Of a stretch of DNA of 64,000 nucleotides, positions 32,642 through 41,964 are shown piece by piece (positions within the stretch are counted from its first letter, which is position 1; each line of letters begins with the position of its first letter). The stretch lies in the NCBI GenBank assembly GCA_938003885.1, contig CALKWT010000185.1, positions 13,533 through 77,532 on the forward strand, read 5' to 3'. The position numbers and the translations under genes are program-made. Origin of the DNA: an uncultured Balneolaceae bacterium (GTDB lineage: Bacteria > Bacteroidota > Rhodothermia > Balneolales > Balneolaceae). The notes under the pieces were generated by a model. It was not told where the DNA came from. It saw nothing but the letters and a program-made list of their open reading frames with translations, and made no database searches.

Positions 32642-34018
32642 TCAGATAGTCAATTCTTTCTTCTGGCGGGTGCCGGATTTGCTGGCTCTGGTTCTCTTCA
32701 GGATCGCTTCTATTGAATGATCGATCGACTGGTCCGGGGAGTGATACATCTTTTCATAAGCTGCTCTTAGCTCCTTCATCACCTCCTCTCTGTGATTCAT
32801 CACCCTTTTTACCTGGTGGATGAATTCTTCTTTCGTACTGCTGCCTAAGACCAGGCCGTGATACCTGTAATTTAAAACGGGATCCCCTTTTTTGTTGCGG
32901 AGTTTATTCAGCTCGTCGTACTTATGAATGCCTCGCAGGTCCAGCAATTCAATGGTTGGAATGTCTAAGGCAATCAGATCGACAGCCACCCCCGAATAGT
33001 AGCTGACTGCAAACAGACAGTGCCTGCCGATTGTAAAGGGGTGTGCATTTGAAAACATCCACTTTTTCCCATACTCTTTCTCGCCCAGGATCTCGCTGTA
33101 ATAAGATTGCTTGATCTCTTTGGGATGGAGTTTGACGACGATCTTCACATTCAGGAGGTCATAGGCCACATGCTTAATGGTACAAATACTTTTCTTGATT
33201 CGTTCCAGTGACTGTAAGGGGGTATCGCCGGGCCTGGAGATAAGGAAAATGTAGTCGTCATCGAAAAGGGCCCCTCCTTTTTTTTGTTCACTTTTCGACT
33301 GGAGGAAATAATGAATATAGGCGGGATCATGACGCTGAACACCCGTCACAATTAAGTTTTGACGAGGCACGCCAAAACGTTGGACATAGCTATCTTTTTC
33401 ATGATCAGCATTCAGGAAGGCAATTGTTTTCTTCCGGTCAGCCGGAAGGGAATCCTCATCATAGTTCTTCTGGCTAACGATGAATCTGGGCTTCAGGCCA
33501 TGATTGATGGAAAACTTGGGCACATGTGACAAACGGGAGAGTATGTGGTGATTGTATTTCTTGGAATGTTCATAAACATCATAGAATACAGCGTCGAACT
33601 TTTTGAAGAATGAGTTCTGATCTTTCACTCTGAACTCTTTCTGCTTGTTCCTCATAAAAGTGGACTGTACATGATTTGCGAGGGTTTTAGGCAGATATGT
33701 GAGTGATCTGCGACTGGCACGATATTTAACGTGCAGTGCATTGTCGATCTCCTTTGCTTTATCGATCGTTTTACAGCTGTACAGTACACCTCGTGTCAAA
33801 TCCTGTATGATGAATGAGTCTATGACCGGTTCTACAAGCTTGACGACAGTCGTACTCGTGTCGAGCTGGGAGGCAATTTGTTTCCTGGGGAAAAGTGTGG
33901 AGATAGAAGCTGAAGGGTATTCTTGCCGTAATTTCAGTAGAACAGGCGACCAGGCGTCCATCAAACCTATTGACGGGGAACAGATAAAGAGAATATTTAA
34001 TAGATTTTTGTCTTCCAT
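32642..34018 (-). CDS. GT-B-like glycosyl/glycerophosphotransferase family protein, orphan
   Basis: The 458-residue protein lacks signal and membrane segments. It starts with a Rossmann-like strand (LNILFICSPSIGLMDAWSPVL) and its second half has KIVVKLHPKE, then FAVSYYSGVAVDLIALDIPT and IELLDLRG. That KxHP...SxxSGxxxDxxxxxxPxI order recalls CDP-glycerol glycerophosphotransferases and related surface-polysaccharide enzymes. A role in surface polymer synthesis is an inference. It stands alone, divergent from purS, without neighbouring glycan genes. The C-terminal tail is basic (KRTRASKSGTRQKK). Confidence 0.55.
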   Translation of the reverse strand: MEDKNLLNILFICSPSIGLMDAWSPVLLKLRQEYPSASISTLFPRKQIASQLDTSTTVVKLVEPVIDSFIIQDLTRGVLYSCKTIDKAKEIDNALHVKYRASRRSLTYLPKTLANHVQSTFMRNKQKEFRVKDQNSFFKKFDAVFYDVYEHSKKYNHHILSRLSHVPKFSINHGLKPRFIVSQKNYDEDSLPADRKKTIAFLNADHEKDSYVQRFGVPRQNLIVTGVQRHDPAYIHYFLQSKSEQKKGGALFDDDYIFLISRPGDTPLQSLERIKKSICTIKHVAYDLLNVKIVVKLHPKEIKQSYYSEILGEKEYGKKWMFSNAHPFTIGRHCLFAVSYYSGVAVDLIALDIPTIELLDLRGIHKYDELNKLRNKKGDPVLNYRYHGLVLGSSTKEEFIHQVKRVMNHREEVMKELRAAYEKMYHSPDQSIDHSIEAILKRTRASKSGTRQKKELTI

Positions 34019-34278
34019 AAGAACCAGGTTAGTTTAGTTGGGGGCCACGTAGGTATTATCCCTTTATCAGATATGACTTTATATGAAATTGATAAAGCCT
34101 TGTTAATACGGCATTCCGCATGTAACTCCAGTCTATATATAAATATGGCATTACTTTATCAAGTCATTTTTTTTAATAAATGAAAGGGATGCAAAACCAT
34201 CTTTTTCTGCATGTTTGTAGCGGCTGAGCACGATAAACCGTAACTTACAGGCTGACCATCAATTGAACCCATGTAAGA

Positions 34279-34521
34279 ATGTATACAGCAAAAATTAACA
34301 TCACTCTCCGAAAATCTATTCTTGATCCGCAGGGTAAAGCTGCCCATCAGGCGTTACAGGATTTGGGAATGACCGATATAGAAAGTACCCGGATAGGGAA
34401 GTTTGTTGAATTGGAAATAGAGGCTTCCGATAAAGAGAGTGCCTTTAAAAAAGCGGACGAAGCGTGTAAAAAGCTTCTGGTCAACGAAGTGATGGAGGAT
34501 TATCAAATCCATATTGAATAG
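34279..34521 (+). CDS. purS: Phosphoribosylformylglycinamidine synthase subunit PurS
   Basis: PurS (80 residues) bridges PurL and PurQ in the three-part FGAM synthase of purine synthesis. It has the family start YTAKINITLRKSILDPQGKA, then LGMTDIESTRIGKFVELEIE and the C-terminal [15 protein letters not shown]. It overlaps the next gene (clpS) by eight bases, and purQ follows clpS. purL is not in the window. Confidence 0.95.
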   Translation: MYTAKINITLRKSILDPQGKAAHQALQDLGMTDIESTRIGKFVELEIEASDKESAFKKADEACKKLLVNEVMEDYQIHIE

Positions 34522-34867
34522 TATCGTGAGACAGGCAGAGCTTTTTCCATATGTAACTTCCGATCTCCCAGGTGAGCAATCACCGGCAAAGGATAAAAGT
34601 CTGCTCGTTGCTGAAAAAGAGAGCAGGGATGAGGAGATAGACAAACCATGGAAACTGATACTGTATGACGATGACATACACACATTTGAAGAAGTTATCC
34701 AACAATTACAAAAAGCCCTTGGATGCAGTCTGAGTAAGGCGCAAAATCTCACGATGAAAGTGCACAATGAGGGTAAGGCAGTTGTTTATGAAGGGGCGTT
34801 TGAAGAGTGTCTCCGAATTAATGCGATTCTGCAGGAAATACAACTAATTACAGAAATAAAAGGATAG
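34514..34867 (+). CDS. clpS: ATP-dependent Clp protease adaptor ClpS
   Basis: ClpS delivers N-end-rule substrates to ClpA/ClpC-ClpP. The core domain is in the second half (about 45-115): [20 protein letters not shown], with the acidic residues that bind the substrate N-terminus, then [16 protein letters not shown]. The first 44 residues are a long, charged extension. The start is uncertain: TTG 34514 overlaps purS by eight bases, GTG 34526 starts just after it. It sits between purS and purQ and is surely co-transcribed with them. Confidence 0.9.
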   Translation: MNSIVRQAELFPYVTSDLPGEQSPAKDKSLLVAEKESRDEEIDKPWKLILYDDDIHTFEEVIQQLQKALGCSLSKAQNLTMKVHNEGKAVVYEGAFEECLRINAILQEIQLITEIKG

Positions 34868-34874
34868 ATATACC

Positions 34875-35576
34875 ATGTCTAAAAAAATTGGAGTGATTGT
34901 TTTCCCCGGTTCTAACTGCGATCACGATACCTACCACGCTATGAAACATGTAATGAATGCAGACACAAAGTTTCTATGGCATAAAGAAGAAGAGATCGAT
35001 GATATCGATCTGATTCTGGTTCCTGGCGGGTTCTCCTACGGAGATTATTTGAGATCCGGTGCAATAGCTCGTTTTTCTCCTGTCATGAAAGCTGTAAAAG
35101 AGTTTGCCGGGCAGGGCCGGCCGGTTCTGGGAATCTGTAATGGGTTTCAGATTTTACTCGAAGCGGGCCTTCTTCCCGGAGCGACTCTGCATAACAAGAA
35201 CCTAAGGTACATCTGCAAGGACGTATACATACGTGTTGAAAATAACAGCTCCCTGTTTACATCGGGACTGAGTCAAGGAACGGTTCTGAAGATGCCTGTA
35301 TCCCACGGCGAAGGCAACTACTATATCGATGATGAAGGTCTCCGTTCGCTTGAAGAAAACAATCAGATTGCATTCCGGTACTCCGACGCAGAAGGGAATA
35401 TTACGGATGAAGCCAACTTTAACGGATCTTTATCCTCCATCGCGGGGGTTACCAATGTCGACGGGAATGTTCTGGGAATGATGCCTCACCCGGAACGGGC
35501 CATGGAAGAGCTGCTTGGTTCTACAGACGGCGCCCTTTTCTTTGAATCTATATTAAATGAGCTGAGTGTCGCCTGA
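34875..35576 (+). CDS. purQ: Phosphoribosylformylglycinamidine synthase, glutaminase subunit PurQ
   Basis: PurQ hydrolyses glutamine and passes ammonia to PurL for FGAM formation. The 233 residues have the class I glutaminase triad: the Cys in [14 protein letters not shown], and His-Glu in [12 protein letters not shown]. The start [20 protein letters not shown] is typical. It begins eight bases after clpS, and its TGA is immediately followed by the next ATG. Confidence 0.96.
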   Translation: MSKKIGVIVFPGSNCDHDTYHAMKHVMNADTKFLWHKEEEIDDIDLILVPGGFSYGDYLRSGAIARFSPVMKAVKEFAGQGRPVLGICNGFQILLEAGLLPGATLHNKNLRYICKDVYIRVENNSSLFTSGLSQGTVLKMPVSHGEGNYYIDDEGLRSLEENNQIAFRYSDAEGNITDEANFNGSLSSIAGVTNVDGNVLGMMPHPERAMEELLGSTDGALFFESILNELSVA

Positions 35577-36611
35577 ATGATTGATTTCGATCTTCTTTCA
35601 AAAATTGTCACGGTACCGGGAGCACCCGGTCACGAAACGCCAGTCCGGAATCTGCTCACCCCCATGCTGGAGGAGGTGTGTGATGAGGTTTATACAGATG
35701 GCATAGGCAACTTGATTGCAAGAAAGAAAGGATCCGGGCCCCGGGTCATGCTTGCTGCTCATATGGATGAGATCTCCCTGATTGTGACGCATATTGATGC
35801 CAGCGGATTTATTCGATTCTCAACGTTGGGGGGCTTTGATCCGGCAACCCTGGTCTCTCAGCGGGTGATGGTGCATGGACGTGAAGAGCTACCAGGTGTG
35901 ATTGGCACGAAACCGGTTCACATTCAGTCGGATAGTGAAAAAAAGTCCGCAATAAAGTTGGAGAATCTCTTCATCGATGTAGGACTGCCGGAGAAGAAGG
36001 TAAAAGAGCAGGTTAGTCCCGGAACCGTTATCACCCGAGACAGGGAGATGATCAGGATGGGTGATTTTGTAACTGCCAAGTCGCTGGATAACAGAATCTC
36101 TGTATATATCCTTCTGGAGGCGTTGAAGCGACAGCAAGGGGAGAGTGCAGACCTCTATGCTGTATTTACAACACAGGAAGAGGTGGGCCTTCGTGGCGCC
36201 CGGGTGGCCGCTCAGGCTATACAGCCTGAGATTGGAATCAATCTGGATGTCACCCTTGCCAATGACCTCCCCGGAGTCAGTGAGCAGGATTACTGCACAA
36301 AAGCGGGAGAAGGAATTGCTATAAAAATTATGGACAAGAGTATTATCTGCACTCCTTCGCTTACGCAGTTTCTTATGGATTTGGCTGAACAGAATAACAT
36401 TCCATATCAGAGAGAAGTCCTGACGGCGGGAGGAACGGACACGTCCGCTATGCAGTATCTGATGGGAATCGGCAGTCATGTGACCTCCATCTCCTGCCCT
36501 GCACGATATATTCACAGTACGGCTGAAACATGTGCAATCAGTGACGTTGAAGCGGGAATCCGCCTGACCACTGAAGTGATGAGCTCCCTTAAAAACTACT
36601 CCTTCCAATGA
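35577..36611 (+). CDS. M42 family metallopeptidase (glutamyl aminopeptidase/endoglucanase-type)
   Basis: This 344-residue cytoplasmic di-zinc aminopeptidase (TET-like family) removes N-terminal residues from peptides. Metal and catalytic residues are visible in [11 protein letters not shown] (His, Asp), [11 protein letters not shown] (Asp), [13 protein letters not shown] (Glu pair), [11 protein letters not shown] (Asp) and [10 protein letters not shown] (His). It begins on the base after the purQ stop and overlaps lptB by four bases (ATGA). Confidence 0.92.
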   Translation: MIDFDLLSKIVTVPGAPGHETPVRNLLTPMLEEVCDEVYTDGIGNLIARKKGSGPRVMLAAHMDEISLIVTHIDASGFIRFSTLGGFDPATLVSQRVMVHGREELPGVIGTKPVHIQSDSEKKSAIKLENLFIDVGLPEKKVKEQVSPGTVITRDREMIRMGDFVTAKSLDNRISVYILLEALKRQQGESADLYAVFTTQEEVGLRGARVAAQAIQPEIGINLDVTLANDLPGVSEQDYCTKAGEGIAIKIMDKSIICTPSLTQFLMDLAEQNNIPYQREVLTAGGTDTSAMQYLMGIGSHVTSISCPARYIHSTAETCAISDVEAGIRLTTEVMSSLKNYSFQ

Positions 36612-37366
36612 ATTTTCATCCTGATGAATCCATAACTCTGGAAAGCAGGAATCTGGTTAAAAGATACCGGAAAAGAGTGGTGGTAAATCAGGTTTCGATT
36701 CGTGTAAATCAGGGCGAGATTGTCGGTTTGCTTGGACCAAACGGCGCAGGGAAAACCACAACATTCTATATGTTTACAGGGATCGTTCGCCCTAACAAAG
36801 GGAAGGTCTATCTGAACAATGAAGATATTACAAGGAAACCGATGTACCAGAGAGCCAGAATGGGGATTGGCTATCTGTCGCAGGAACCCAGCGTATTTCG
36901 TAATCTGACCGTCCGTCAAAATCTGGAATCGATCCTGGAGTTTCTCTCTTTGAAAAAATCTGAAATCAGGGAGCGTGCTGATCGTCTTATTGAGGAGTTT
37001 GGCCTGCAGAAAGTTGCCAATAACAAGGGGCACAGCCTTTCCGGGGGTGAGAGAAGGCGGACTGAAATCGCAAGGGCCCTTGTTACAGATCCAAAGTTTA
37101 TTCTGTTGGATGAGCCCTTTGCAGGGGTGGATCCGATAGCGGTAGAGGATATACAGCAGATCGTTGCAGATCTGAAAAAAAGAAATATCGGCATATTCAT
37201 CACCGATCATAATGTTCATGAGACACTTGCCATTACAGATCGGGCTTATTTGATGTTTGAGGGAAAAATCCTGAGAGAAGGAACAGCCGAGCAACTTGCC
37301 GAAGATGAAGAAGCCAAAAAGCTTTATCTTGGAAGACAATTCAGACTGGATCGCTACAGTAACTGA
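36608..37366 (+). CDS. lptB: LPS export ABC transporter ATP-binding protein LptB
   Basis: LptB powers lipopolysaccharide extraction from the inner membrane by LptFG. The 252 residues show Walker [11 protein letters not shown], the Q loop near [14 protein letters not shown], the ABC signature [15 protein letters not shown] and Walker [14 protein letters not shown], with the switch His in [10 protein letters not shown]. The LSGGERRR and DHNV forms are characteristic of LptB. It overlaps the peptidase gene by ATGA. LptFG are not in the window. Confidence 0.93.
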   Translation: MNFHPDESITLESRNLVKRYRKRVVVNQVSIRVNQGEIVGLLGPNGAGKTTTFYMFTGIVRPNKGKVYLNNEDITRKPMYQRARMGIGYLSQEPSVFRNLTVRQNLESILEFLSLKKSEIRERADRLIEEFGLQKVANNKGHSLSGGERRRTEIARALVTDPKFILLDEPFAGVDPIAVEDIQQIVADLKKRNIGIFITDHNVHETLAITDRAYLMFEGKILREGTAEQLAEDEEAKKLYLGRQFRLDRYSN

Positions 37367-37435
37367 CGATCTGTTTAACGGATGTTCACATCTTTACTAC
37401 AGATGATCAAACCTTTAAACTTTTGACAGAGACTT

Positions 37436-37756
37436 ATGGATATAATTACGGCAGAAGAACTCAACAGACGACTTGAAGCAGGCGAAGATCTGCGACTTCT
37501 GGATGTAAGGGAATCGTTCGAAGCCAACATCTCGGACTTCACAATGGAAACGCTCTCCATTCCTGTAGCATCCCTTGATGAACAGCTGCACAAGCTGGAT
37601 AAAGAGAAGGAGTATATTGTTTACTGTCGTAGTGGAAATACCAGCAAGAAAGCTGTAGAACTACTTCTGGAGAACGGTTTTGAACGTGTTAAAAATCTGG
37701 AAGGCGGGATCAATGGCTGGGCCCAAAAGTTTGACCCTTCGCTACCCCAGTATTAG
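37436..37756 (+). CDS. Single-domain rhodanese-like protein
   Basis: The 106-residue cytoplasmic protein is one rhodanese domain. The active loop is VYCRSGNTSKKAVELL, with the persulfide-forming Cys, and DVRESFEANISDF matches the conserved N-terminal motif. Such proteins carry sulfane sulfur; the acceptor is unknown. It follows lptB by 69 bp and converges on rho. Confidence 0.9.
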   Translation: MDIITAEELNRRLEAGEDLRLLDVRESFEANISDFTMETLSIPVASLDEQLHKLDKEKEYIVYCRSGNTSKKAVELLLENGFERVKNLEGGINGWAQKFDPSLPQY

Positions 37757-37777
37757 TAGCCGGCAGGGGTTGATGCA

Positions 37778-37816
37778 ATGATGGGGGTGCAGGATAACCG
37801 ACACTGCACCCATCAT
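37778..37816. terminator. Hairpin between the convergent rhodanese and rho genes
   Basis: ATGAT plus GGGTGCAG pairs with CTGCACCC plus ATCAT, with a two-base G bulge and an 11-base loop. There is no T tract on either strand, so termination is inferred from its place between convergent genes. Confidence 0.4.
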
Positions 37817-37875
37817 ATCAGGTCTTCTGGGATAAGAGGCAGCCTGCAGTTTACATCAGATCTCAAGCAGTCGTA

Positions 37876-39093
37876 TCAGTTGATGGCTGCAATCTGAGAA
37901 AAAAGCTCTTCGTTACTTTCTGTTCTCCGAATCACCTGTAGAAGCATCTGCAGGGACTCTTTCGGGTTCTTTTTCAACAGAAAGCGACGCACCATATTTC
38001 TCTCTTCCAGTGAATCTGTGATAAACTTGTCTTCATTCCGTGTACCGGATGCGCCGATGTTAATTGCAGGGAACATTCGCGCATTGGCAATCTCCCTGTC
38101 TAAAACCAGTTCCATATTCCCCGTACCCTTGAACTCTTCAAAAATAAGGTCATCCATTCTCGAGTTGGTTTCAATAAGGCAGGTTGCAATAATTGTCAGC
38201 GATCCGCCACCTTCTATCTTACGGGCGGAACCGAAGATTTTTTTTGGAATTTCAAGGGCACGAATGTCCAGACCGCCGGACAAGGTTCTGCCGCTATTGG
38301 TCTGAACAGCATTGTATGAGCGGCCCAGGCGGGTCAATGAGTCGATCAGTAAAACGGCATGCTCTCCATATTCCGCCTTACGTTTTACATAGCCCAAGGC
38401 CATCTCAGAAATTCTCACATGACTTTCTGTAGGGCGGTCATTCGAAGAAGCAAATACTTCGGCATTGGTCGTTCTCAGGAAATCGGTAACCTCTTCCGGC
38501 CTTTCATCTACCAGGAGAATTCCGGTGTGGATATCGGGGTAATTTTCTGTGAGGCTCTGTGCGATTTTCTTGAGTAAAACAGTTTTACCAGTCCGCGGAG
38601 GTGCTACGATCAGAGCTCGCTGTCCGCGGCCAATGGGGGCAATAAGATCCATTACACGCAGTTCGATATCCTCGGGCTTGTTGCCGAGTTTAATATATTC
38701 ATTCGGCATAATAGGGGTCTGAAGCTCAAACCGGTTGATTTTTTGCCACTCTTCAGGTACCCTGCCATTCACCTTTTCAATAGAATAGACATGTCTGTTA
38801 CCACTTTGATCCTCCTCAAACTCGCCTTCCAGGATCAGACCGGTTCGGAGATCGTGAAATTTGACTTCGTCAGGCCTTAGAAAAGGATCTCTCGGGTGGT
38901 AGCTGAACTCGAAATTCAGTTTCCGTATAAATCCATATCCTTTCTCGTTAATTTCGAGAATCCCGTTGTACCTTCCGCCAATTCTGGTCTGTTGATTTTG
39001 ATGAAACTGTGGAGCGTAAGCAGCTTGTTTCTTCGACTTATGACCTGATTGTTTTTTTTTGTTACGCCCTTTATTTTTGCGTGAACGTGCCAT
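37876..39093 (-). CDS. rho: Transcription termination factor Rho
   Basis: Rho is the hexameric RNA helicase that ends transcription. The 405 residues begin with a very basic tail (ARSRKNKGRNKKKQSGHKSKK), then the RNA-binding cold-shock-like domain (YNGILEINEKGYGFIRKL), then the ATPase with Walker A APPRTGKTVLLKK, Walker B VLLIDSLTRLGRSYN, and the RNA-binding Q loop and R loop (GGSLTIIATCLIETNSRMDD). The N-terminal Rho_N helical domain is short or missing compared with E. coli; the basic tail may take its place. Confidence 0.96.
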   Translation of the reverse strand: MARSRKNKGRNKKKQSGHKSKKQAAYAPQFHQNQQTRIGGRYNGILEINEKGYGFIRKLNFEFSYHPRDPFLRPDEVKFHDLRTGLILEGEFEEDQSGNRHVYSIEKVNGRVPEEWQKINRFELQTPIMPNEYIKLGNKPEDIELRVMDLIAPIGRGQRALIVAPPRTGKTVLLKKIAQSLTENYPDIHTGILLVDERPEEVTDFLRTTNAEVFASSNDRPTESHVRISEMALGYVKRKAEYGEHAVLLIDSLTRLGRSYNAVQTNSGRTLSGGLDIRALEIPKKIFGSARKIEGGGSLTIIATCLIETNSRMDDLIFEEFKGTGNMELVLDREIANARMFPAINIGASGTRNEDKFITDSLEERNMVRRFLLKKNPKESLQMLLQVIRRTESNEELFSQIAAIN

Positions 39094-39215
39094 GCACTAA
39101 AATATGGTTATGATTAACTGAATTATTAAGAATGATTTAGCAGGTTTCCTGTGTATGCATGCTACAGGAGAGAGCGATCTATAAAAAGAGAGAGACGAGC
39201 CGTGTGTTATAAGAA

Positions 39216-39241
39216 CCGGGCGAAATTATTGAATCGCCCGG
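39216..39241 (-). terminator. Terminator hairpin after the leftward TPR gene
   Basis: CCGGGCGA (39216-39223) pairs with TCGCCCGG (39234-39241) around a ten-base loop. On the minus strand it is followed by TTCTTATA, a weak T tract. It lies 40 bp past the stop at 39280 and separates the long leftward block from rho. Confidence 0.65.
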
Positions 39242-39279
39242 CTTAAAATAAAGGGAAGGAAATCAAAATTCAAGTAAGG

Positions 39280-40596
39280 TTATCTTACATGAGTGGTTTC
39301 ATTGATCCACGAGTAACATTCGTTGATTTCAGATCCAATCGTAATGGGGGTTCCTGCCTCCCAGCCCCGAAAGAACTTGTCTTCAGCAGTTGGCAGTACC
39401 GGCTGATAGGAGTTGTACTGTCTGCTTACTGTATTTGCAACAGAACTGTCGTTTGCTCTTGCTCTGTCGAGATAATCGAGGACCAGCCAGTAGACAGTAC
39501 GGTCGTCTCTATCCAATTGTCTGTTGGCTGTACATTGGGTAACTGCTGCAGCATATATACCGGCAATACGAATATAGGGCTGCCCCCAGTTTCTATCTAT
39601 TTCGATGGCACGCCGTGCATATTGACGGGCACCCTGGAGATTGCCATCATTCTGCAGGAGTTCGGAAATTTCCAGCATCACGCTCTTTTGTACATTGTCA
39701 TCAGTAGAGAGTTCCAGAGCCTGCTCAAGATAATTGAGAGCTGAACGGGTCTGTCCGTCTGCTTTTGCATAATCTGCAAGTGTCCTGATATTGGCATAGC
39801 TGGGCTCTTCATTATATGCTTTTTCTGCATATTCGATCGCCTTGGCCCGATTTCCGGTTTCTCTGTAGAGTTTACCGATTTCATTGATCAGATCGATATC
39901 GGAAGGATTTTCTGCAAGTCGGCCCTCAAGGAATTCAATACGCTCTTCCGGGTTCGTAAAGAGGCTATCTCTGGTGGCATCGATTACATTGGCCAGGGAG
40001 CTGCCGGCGTGGGGCTCCACTTCATCTATCATTGCCAGGGCTTTGTCGCGCTCATTGTTCTCCATAAAGTGATTCAGCAAAACCTGGATATAGTATCCGT
40101 CTCCTGCTTGAATCAAACGTTTGGAATCGATCTCATATGCGCTCAAATAGTCTTCAATGGCTTTGTCGGTACCATCGGATATATTGGCCTGGTTCTCCTG
40201 ATAAAATCGTCCTCGATTGAAGTGCCACTCATAATAGTCAATACTGTTTTCATCAAACGTTTCAAAAGCATCGTCATAGATGATCAGTGCACTGTCCAGA
40301 TAGGCGGCTGTCATCGAAGGATCCGATACCTGCTTCGATAGTTCAGTATATACCGTAATCATTCTCTCAAACTGCCGGGGCAGGTTAAAACGGTTTACTC
40401 CCTGTATGCTTTCTGGTTTTGCTTCAAGCATCCACTTCCCGTACTGCAGAGCCATTTCATAATCACCTGTACGGTAATTTTCATAAAATATCGAGTATGC
40501 ATTAATTTCGCTCATACCATATGGCGGCTCACTCTGGGAGAAAGCTTGTGATCCTGCAATAAAAATAAATGCAAGGGTTAAAAAATACTTTTTCAT
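39280..40596 (-). CDS. Exported tetratricopeptide repeat protein
   Basis: The 438-residue protein has a signal peptide (1-20, ending SQAFSQ) and many TPR-type helix pairs, clearest at about 205-345 (PSDIDLINEIGKLYRETGNR, AKADGQTRSALNYLEQALEL, LQGARQYARRAIEID). It ends in a non-repeat segment with Tyr/Trp. It is probably periplasmic and a scaffold. It is last in a leftward run behind an outer-membrane barrel and a DUF4270-like lipoprotein, 48 bp after the former, so a shared envelope role is likely. Confidence 0.8.
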   Translation of the reverse strand: MKKYFLTLAFIFIAGSQAFSQSEPPYGMSEINAYSIFYENYRTGDYEMALQYGKWMLEAKPESIQGVNRFNLPRQFERMITVYTELSKQVSDPSMTAAYLDSALIIYDDAFETFDENSIDYYEWHFNRGRFYQENQANISDGTDKAIEDYLSAYEIDSKRLIQAGDGYYIQVLLNHFMENNERDKALAMIDEVEPHAGSSLANVIDATRDSLFTNPEERIEFLEGRLAENPSDIDLINEIGKLYRETGNRAKAIEYAEKAYNEEPSYANIRTLADYAKADGQTRSALNYLEQALELSTDDNVQKSVMLEISELLQNDGNLQGARQYARRAIEIDRNWGQPYIRIAGIYAAAVTQCTANRQLDRDDRTVYWLVLDYLDRARANDSSVANTVSRQYNSYQPVLPTAEDKFFRGWEAGTPITIGSEINECYSWINETTHVR

Positions 40597-40644
40597 TATT
40601 TTGTTGTTTTGGTTTGGAAAAATCTAAGGTTACTCATACCGGAT

Positions 40645-41964
40645 CTATTGAAAACGTTGTCTGACGAACATAAATTCTGCAAGGTTCAATGAAAGTTTAA
40701 ACCCCCAAACATTTTCTTTTACTAAATTGGAAGCTTCAGTTCCCCTCATACCGTAATGGAAGCTCAGGTCAACAGAAGAGACGGATCTGCTGTTGACGAT
40801 TCCCAGTCCGGCATTAAGGTATAACGTTTCGATATCATGACCCCGGATAGTAAGATGACCGGTATCATAGGTTATACCTGCACTATATTTGAAATTTGAA
40901 AAGAATCCCTGTTGTTGAGAAGATCTGTAAGGGTGGTGCTGTAAGCCGGCACCAAACTTCAATCTGTCTTTATAGTATCCTTCCTGATTCTTATCAAAAG
41001 TAAAGCTGACCTCATCCCAATTTTGGTAGAGAAGTTCAGTATTAACGTTTGTCAGATTGGTAAAATTATACGTAAGTCCGGCATTAATTTCCAATGGTAA
41101 TGTAACATCTCCATGTCGATCTGGAGAATTTTGATTTAAATGGAGTAAGGTCGGACGCCCGTTGATGTTTTGATAGGTGGTTATTTCGTTTTCCGCATCG
41201 ATAGTGAGAGGCAGGGTGACACTAAGGCCCATGGCTAACTGATCCTGGTCACCGAAGATCCGGTTAGTAAAGGTGTAGATCCCAAAACGGTGCCCTATAC
41301 TGTTTCCCTGGATTTTACTGATATAGCGGGAAGGTGTAAATACCGCATCAGAAAACAGGGGCTGTGTCTCATGATTCATGGTAAGGGCGTTTACAGAAAA
41401 AGCATACCCGACAGCCAGATGATTAAAGACTCTGTATCCTGCGCCGATTTCGAAACGGTTGACACCACCCGATCCGATTGTACTAAATGAATAGTTTACA
41501 CTGAGATAGGGGTTTACCGGGTATAAAAATAATCCCGTTTGCTCCCTTCTGAAGTTATTATTTGTCCGAGGGGTGAAAGCTGCCGATATGCCGAGCCGTC
41601 CGCGGAGTACCGGGAAGGTAAACTGAAAAGATTCCAGGCCGAAGATGACATTATTGGCTGATGAGAGCCCATCACTGGCTACAAATTGATCAAGGTTGGC
41701 AGAGATGCTTCCCACTGTATAATTAATTAACCCCCACTGGGCCGGATTGGCAATATTTGTGGAGTATCCTGAATAGTTGGAAACTCCGCTCAGGCCCATG
41801 CCCATCGAAAATGTGGAGTTGATATCGGAAGGGGTGCCAAACCCCAGCCCGGAATAGAACGAGCCGGTGCGGGCTTCATCCTGAGCGAAACCTGCGGACT
41901 GAAAGGCTGTTGTCAAAATTGTCAGGAGTGAAACTATCTGAATGAATTTTTTCATATGGGTCAT
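40645..41964 (-). CDS. Outer-membrane beta-barrel protein (OmpP1/FadL-like shape)
   Basis: The 439-residue protein has a signal peptide ending near GFAQ (about residue 28) and long barrel-like strands with Gly and aromatic residues throughout (GLSGVSNYSGYSTNIANPAQ, NAGLTYNFTNLTNVNTELLY). The end is an aromatic-terminated strand, LSLNLAEFMFVRQRFQ. The NIANPA element near the N-terminus recalls the FadL/TodX type, but the ligand is unknown. ATG 41964 overlaps the DUF4270-like stop by four bases (ATGA); ATG 41955 (MKKF) is possible. Confidence 0.75.
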   Translation of the reverse strand: MTHMKKFIQIVSLLTILTTAFQSAGFAQDEARTGSFYSGLGFGTPSDINSTFSMGMGLSGVSNYSGYSTNIANPAQWGLINYTVGSISANLDQFVASDGLSSANNVIFGLESFQFTFPVLRGRLGISAAFTPRTNNNFRREQTGLFLYPVNPYLSVNYSFSTIGSGGVNRFEIGAGYRVFNHLAVGYAFSVNALTMNHETQPLFSDAVFTPSRYISKIQGNSIGHRFGIYTFTNRIFGDQDQLAMGLSVTLPLTIDAENEITTYQNINGRPTLLHLNQNSPDRHGDVTLPLEINAGLTYNFTNLTNVNTELLYQNWDEVSFTFDKNQEGYYKDRLKFGAGLQHHPYRSSQQQGFFSNFKYSAGITYDTGHLTIRGHDIETLYLNAGLGIVNSRSVSSVDLSFHYGMRGTEASNLVKENVWGFKLSLNLAEFMFVRQRFQ

